Source of the DNA: JAAYRQ01 sp035647815
Lineage (GTDB): Bacteria; Bacillota; Syntrophomonadia; Syntrophomonadales; Syntrophomonadaceae
DNA length: 64,000 nt
Direction: 5' to 3'
NCBI GenBank assembly: GCA_035647815.1
Contig: DASRMR010000025.1
Span: 1-64,000, forward strand
In this document: piece by piece, positions 61,310 to 64,000 of the stretch
Layout of the letters: the number at the start of each line of letters is the position of its first letter
Position numbering within the stretch: position 1 is the first letter of the stretch
Position numbers and translations under genes: made by a program
Notes under the pieces: generated by a model
The model's database searches: none
The model's input: only the letters and a program-made list of their open reading frames with translations
Told to the model about the DNA's origin: nothing

Positions 61310-62092
61310 GTGGTTTTCCAAAACATTTTGTTAGCTAAAGATGTGGACACAGCAGTCTTAACTATCAATCGGCCGGCAGCAATGAACGCACTTAATATGG
61401 AAACTTTGCTTGAGATCAATAAAGCTTTAGAAGATATACAAAATGATGCAAATATTTTAGCACTTATTATAACTGGTGCCGGTAAAAAGGCGTTTGTAGC
61501 TGGTGCAGATATTAGTTATATGAAGAATTTAACTGCTCTCCAAGCTAGAGAGTTTGGGCTTTTAGGTCAAAAAGTGTTTCAATCTATAGAAACATTAAAC
61601 ATACCATGTATAGCAGCAGTTAATGGTTTTGCTCTAGGAGGAGGTTGCGAACTTGCATTAGCTTGTGATTTTCGAATTGCCTCTACTAAAGCTAAGTTTG
61701 GTCAACCCGAAGTAGGTCTAGGGATCATCCCCGGTTTCAGTGGTACCCAAAGACTTCCTCGATTGATTTCTCCTGGAATGGCGAAACAATTATTATACAC
61801 TGGGCAAACAATAGATGCCGCAGAAGCATTACGCATAGGAATAGTGAACCAGGTAGCAGAACCTGAGGAACTTATTCCTCTAGTAATGGAAATTGCAGAC
61901 AAAATAAAAAATAATGCTAAGTTAGCTATACAGTTTTGCAAAAATGCAATAAATGCAGGTTTGCAAACAGATATTGATCGTGGAATGACTATCGAAGCAG
62001 ATTTATTTGGAATTTGTTTTACTACAGATGATCAATTAGAAGGGATGACTGCATTTTTAGAAAAAAGGAAGCCTAATTTTACTGGTAGTTAA
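61310..62092 (+). CDS. crt: 3-hydroxybutyryl-CoA dehydratase/enoyl-CoA hydratase (crotonase)
   Basis: A 260-residue short-chain enoyl-CoA hydratase interconverting crotonyl-CoA and 3-hydroxybutyryl-CoA. GTG start behind GAAGGGTGGTG. Both catalytic glutamates are in place: E114 in GGGCELALACD and E134 in GQPEVGLGIIPG; the oxyanion hole is AFVAGADI (61-68). First gene of a rightward operon crt-hbd-bcd with gaps of about 30 bases, the core of butyryl-CoA beta-oxidation or butyrate formation. A promoter and a leader terminator lie upstream. Confidence 0.95.
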   Translation: MVFQNILLAKDVDTAVLTINRPAAMNALNMETLLEINKALEDIQNDANILALIITGAGKKAFVAGADISYMKNLTALQAREFGLLGQKVFQSIETLNIPCIAAVNGFALGGGCELALACDFRIASTKAKFGQPEVGLGIIPGFSGTQRLPRLISPGMAKQLLYTGQTIDAAEALRIGIVNQVAEPEELIPLVMEIADKIKNNAKLAIQFCKNAINAGLQTDIDRGMTIEADLFGICFTTDDQLEGMTAFLEKRKPNFTGS

Positions 62093-62125
62093 TAATTTTT
62101 AAAATAAAGAAGTGGAGGGCTCTTT

Positions 62126-62980
62126 ATGGGTGTAAAAAAGATAGGAGTACTTGGGGCAGGTACTATGGGTGCAGGAATAGTACAAGTTTGTCTCCAAGCA
62201 GGTTTTCAAGTACTGATGGTAGATATTGAAGAGGCTATGTTAGATCAAGGTATGAAAAGTATTAATAAAACTTGGGGGAGAGCAGTAGAAAAAGGTAGAT
62301 TGACTCAAGAAGCAGTTGATGGAATGTTAAAACTTCTTACTCATAATTCCGATATTAATGAATTTAAAGATTGTGACCTTATTATAGAAGCTATCGTGGA
62401 AAATATAGATATTAAAAAGAAAGTTTTCGCCCAACTTGGTGAAATAACTTCCCCAAAAACTATTTTAGCGACTAATACCTCAGCATTAAGTGTAACAGAG
62501 ATTGCTGTAGCTAGTAAAAGAGTTGCTAATGTAATAGGAATGCATTTTTTCAATCCTGTTCCAGCTATGAAATTAGTCGAAATAATTCCAGGTGCTGAGA
62601 CTAGTCAAGAAACAGTAGATGCGATTACTGATTTATGTATAAAAATAGGTAAGGAGCCAGTACTAGCCAAAGAAAGTCCAGGCTTTATAGTTAATCGAAT
62701 TTTACTCCCCTACATTAACGAAGCAGCACATTTACATCAGGAAGGGGTTCCCGCTGAAGATATAGATAAAGCTATGATGTTAGGTGCGAACATGCCTATG
62801 GGGCCTTTAGCTTTAGCTGATTTAGTTGGCTTAGATGTTTGTCTAATGATTTGTGAATACTTCTGGAAAGAATTTGGCGATTCTAAATATCGTCCTGCAA
62901 TACTTCTTAGAAATAAAGTACGAGCTGGACATTTGGGACGTAAAACTGGCAAAGGTATCTACGATTACTCAAAAAAATAA
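62126..62980 (+). CDS. hbd: 3-hydroxybutyryl-CoA dehydrogenase
   Basis: A 284-residue NAD(P)-dependent dehydrogenase oxidising 3-hydroxybutyryl-CoA to acetoacetyl-CoA. Dinucleotide site VLGAGTMGAGIVQV (residues 8-21), catalytic H140 in GMHFFNPVPAMKLVEII, and the C-terminal NMPMGPLALADLVGLDV substrate and dimer segment. GGAGGG precedes the ATG. Standard length, without the fused hydratase domain seen in FadB/FadJ. Second gene of the operon. Confidence 0.96.
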   Translation: MGVKKIGVLGAGTMGAGIVQVCLQAGFQVLMVDIEEAMLDQGMKSINKTWGRAVEKGRLTQEAVDGMLKLLTHNSDINEFKDCDLIIEAIVENIDIKKKVFAQLGEITSPKTILATNTSALSVTEIAVASKRVANVIGMHFFNPVPAMKLVEIIPGAETSQETVDAITDLCIKIGKEPVLAKESPGFIVNRILLPYINEAAHLHQEGVPAEDIDKAMMLGANMPMGPLALADLVGLDVCLMICEYFWKEFGDSKYRPAILLRNKVRAGHLGRKTGKGIYDYSKK

Positions 62981-63010
62981 TAATTTAAAAAAATATGGGA
63001 GGGTTAATTT

Positions 63011-64000
63011 ATGGATTTTAATTTAAGTAGTGACCATTTAATGATCCAAAAAACTATACGGGATTTTGCTATCAATGAAGTAGAACCTACTGCAACCGAT
63101 CGTGATGAAGAAGAACGGTTTGACATGGATCTCTTTTATAAGATGGGTGAATTAGGTCTTACTGGTTTACCTTGGGAGGAAAAATATGGTGGAGCCGGAT
63201 TTGACTTCTTAGCGTATGCAATAGCTGTCGAAGAATTATCTAAAGTATGTGGCTCAACTGGGGTTACACTATCTGCTCATGTTTCCCTTTGTTCTTGGCC
63301 TATTTGGAAGTTCGGTACCGAAGAACAAAAGTTAAAATATTTAACTCCACTAGCAGAAGGAACTAAGTTAGGTGCTTTTGGAATAACAGAGCCTTCCGCC
63401 GGTTCTGATGCGAGTGGAACAAAATGTACTGCAGTTTTAGATGGTGATGCTTATGTTTTAAATGGCACCAAAGTATTTATCACTAATGGATATTATGCAG
63501 AAACTTATATTATCATCGCTCGTAGTGGTCACAAAGATTTGGGTAATAGAGGAATAAGTGCTTTTATTGTTGAAAAAGGTACTCCTGGTTTTACTTTTGG
63601 CAAAGAGGAAAAGAAGATGGGTATTCGTTCTTCGTCTACTTACGAGCTCGTCTTTGATAACTGTCGAGTTCCCAAAGAAAATCTTCTAGGTAAAGAAGGA
63701 GAAGGTTTCAAAATCGCCATGATGATTCTAGATGGAGGCCGAAACGGTATAGCCGCTCAAGCTTTAGGTATAGCAGAAGGTGCTTTTGAATTTGCCTTAA
63801 ATTATGCTAAGGAACGAGTACAATTTGGAAAACCTATATCTGATCTTCAAGCAATTAGATTTAAATTTGCCGATATGGCTAGCAAGATAGAATGCGCAAA
63901 ACTTCTTACTTATAAAGCAGCTTGGTTAGAAAGTCGCGGAGAACCTTATGGGTTAGCTAGTGCTCTGGCTAAACTTGTAGCTGGTGATACAGCTATGGAA
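63011..64000 (+). CDS. bcd: butyryl-CoA dehydrogenase (short-chain acyl-CoA dehydrogenase), 5' part
   Basis: The first 330 codons of an acyl-CoA dehydrogenase; the gene runs past the window end (about 380 residues expected). ATG with GGGAGGG upstream. FGITEPSAGSDASG (around residues 124-137, flavin and substrate site), VFITNGYYAETYI and RVQFGKPISDLQAIRFKFADMA are the family signatures; the catalytic Glu of the YEGT motif would lie beyond the window. It oxidises butyryl-CoA to crotonyl-CoA with ETF, often using electron bifurcation; etf genes probably follow. Clear homologue of Bcd, unlike the longer enzyme at 10069. Confidence 0.95.
   Translation, partial: MDFNLSSDHLMIQKTIRDFAINEVEPTATDRDEEERFDMDLFYKMGELGLTGLPWEEKYGGAGFDFLAYAIAVEELSKVCGSTGVTLSAHVSLCSWPIWKFGTEEQKLKYLTPLAEGTKLGAFGITEPSAGSDASGTKCTAVLDGDAYVLNGTKVFITNGYYAETYIIIARSGHKDLGNRGISAFIVEKGTPGFTFGKEEKKMGIRSSSTYELVFDNCRVPKENLLGKEGEGFKIAMMILDGGRNGIAAQALGIAEGAFEFALNYAKERVQFGKPISDLQAIRFKFADMASKIECAKLLTYKAAWLESRGEPYGLASALAKLVAGDTAME

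Noticed and set aside
1..64000. tRNA, rRNA and CRISPR elements
   Set aside because: No T-loop consensus, rRNA block or regularly spaced repeats were seen on either strand by eye.

Overview
The window is a low-G+C (about one third G+C by eye) chromosomal segment from an anaerobic Firmicute. The best fit is a syntrophic, fatty-acid-metabolising clostridium of the Syntrophomonadaceae type. This placement is inferred from gene content: two long-chain acyl-CoA synthetases, two acyl-CoA dehydrogenases, three crotonase-family enzymes, a 3-hydroxybutyryl-CoA dehydrogenase, a CoA-transferase of the acetyl-CoA hydrolase type and two CaiB/BaiF-type proteins, alongside sporulation-type genes (spoVK-like), Firmicute GSI-alpha glutamine synthetase, LexA, YlbF and the mutS/mutL/miaA/hfq block. 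No rRNA, tRNA, CRISPR array or intact insertion sequence was seen. Initiation at TTG is unusually common; about eleven genes have a TTG start behind a good Shine-Dalgarno sequence.

Layout. 1-0.66 kb: non-coding, with REP-like repeats. 0.66-5.1 kb: crotonase, RarD-type permease, MFS transporter and an AMACR-like CoA-transferase family gene. 5.1-7.7 kb: degenerate HD-GYP protein and D,D-carboxypeptidase. 8.1-16.6 kb: fatty-acid activation and oxidation genes (acyl-CoA synthetase, acyl-CoA dehydrogenase, enoyl-CoA isomerase-like protein, second acyl-CoA synthetase) with a degenerate ParA/MinD-like protein and a DUF2179 membrane protein. 16.9-25.1 kb: RecQ, HtrA-like protease, CoA-transferase, SpeD, a YcdB/SLH surface protein and a small CBM25/53-like protein. 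25.4-28.3 kb: hybrid histidine kinase plus REC-GGDEF cyclase. 28.2-36.9 kb: B12/radical-SAM protein, MurB, GlcD/GlcF-like pair, TtcA, LexA (with a SOS box) and GlnA. 36.9-43.4 kb: DUF456, methionine gamma-lyase-like protein, SpoVK, CaiB-like protein, FUSC-type protein, universal stress protein and HIT protein. 43.8-47.8 kb: a soluble molybdopterin/Fe-S/flavoprotein trio. 48-59.2 kb: one long leftward block, miaB-ylbF-mutS-hyuA-HDAC-mutL-methyltransferase-miaA-hfq. 59.4-60.9 kb: a newly found selenoprotein gene, a small coiled-coil ORF and DUF368. 61.3-64 kb: a butyryl-CoA operon crt-hbd-bcd, running off the end.

The most interesting signal is a gene broken by an in-frame TGA at 59721-59723 (minus strand). 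Read through as selenocysteine, it gives a 118-residue thioredoxin-like protein with a CxxU redox motif. A hairpin with bacterial SECIS geometry starts five bases after the first base of the TGA. Other points: a YlbF gene whose Cys-rich tail lies behind an in-frame TAA; a decayed piece of spoVK Walker-A sequence fused to the end of the FUSC gene; a ParA-like protein without its P-loop lysine; an HD-GYP protein lacking metal-ligand residues; and a promoter-leader-terminator arrangement upstream of crt that looks like transcriptional attenuation.
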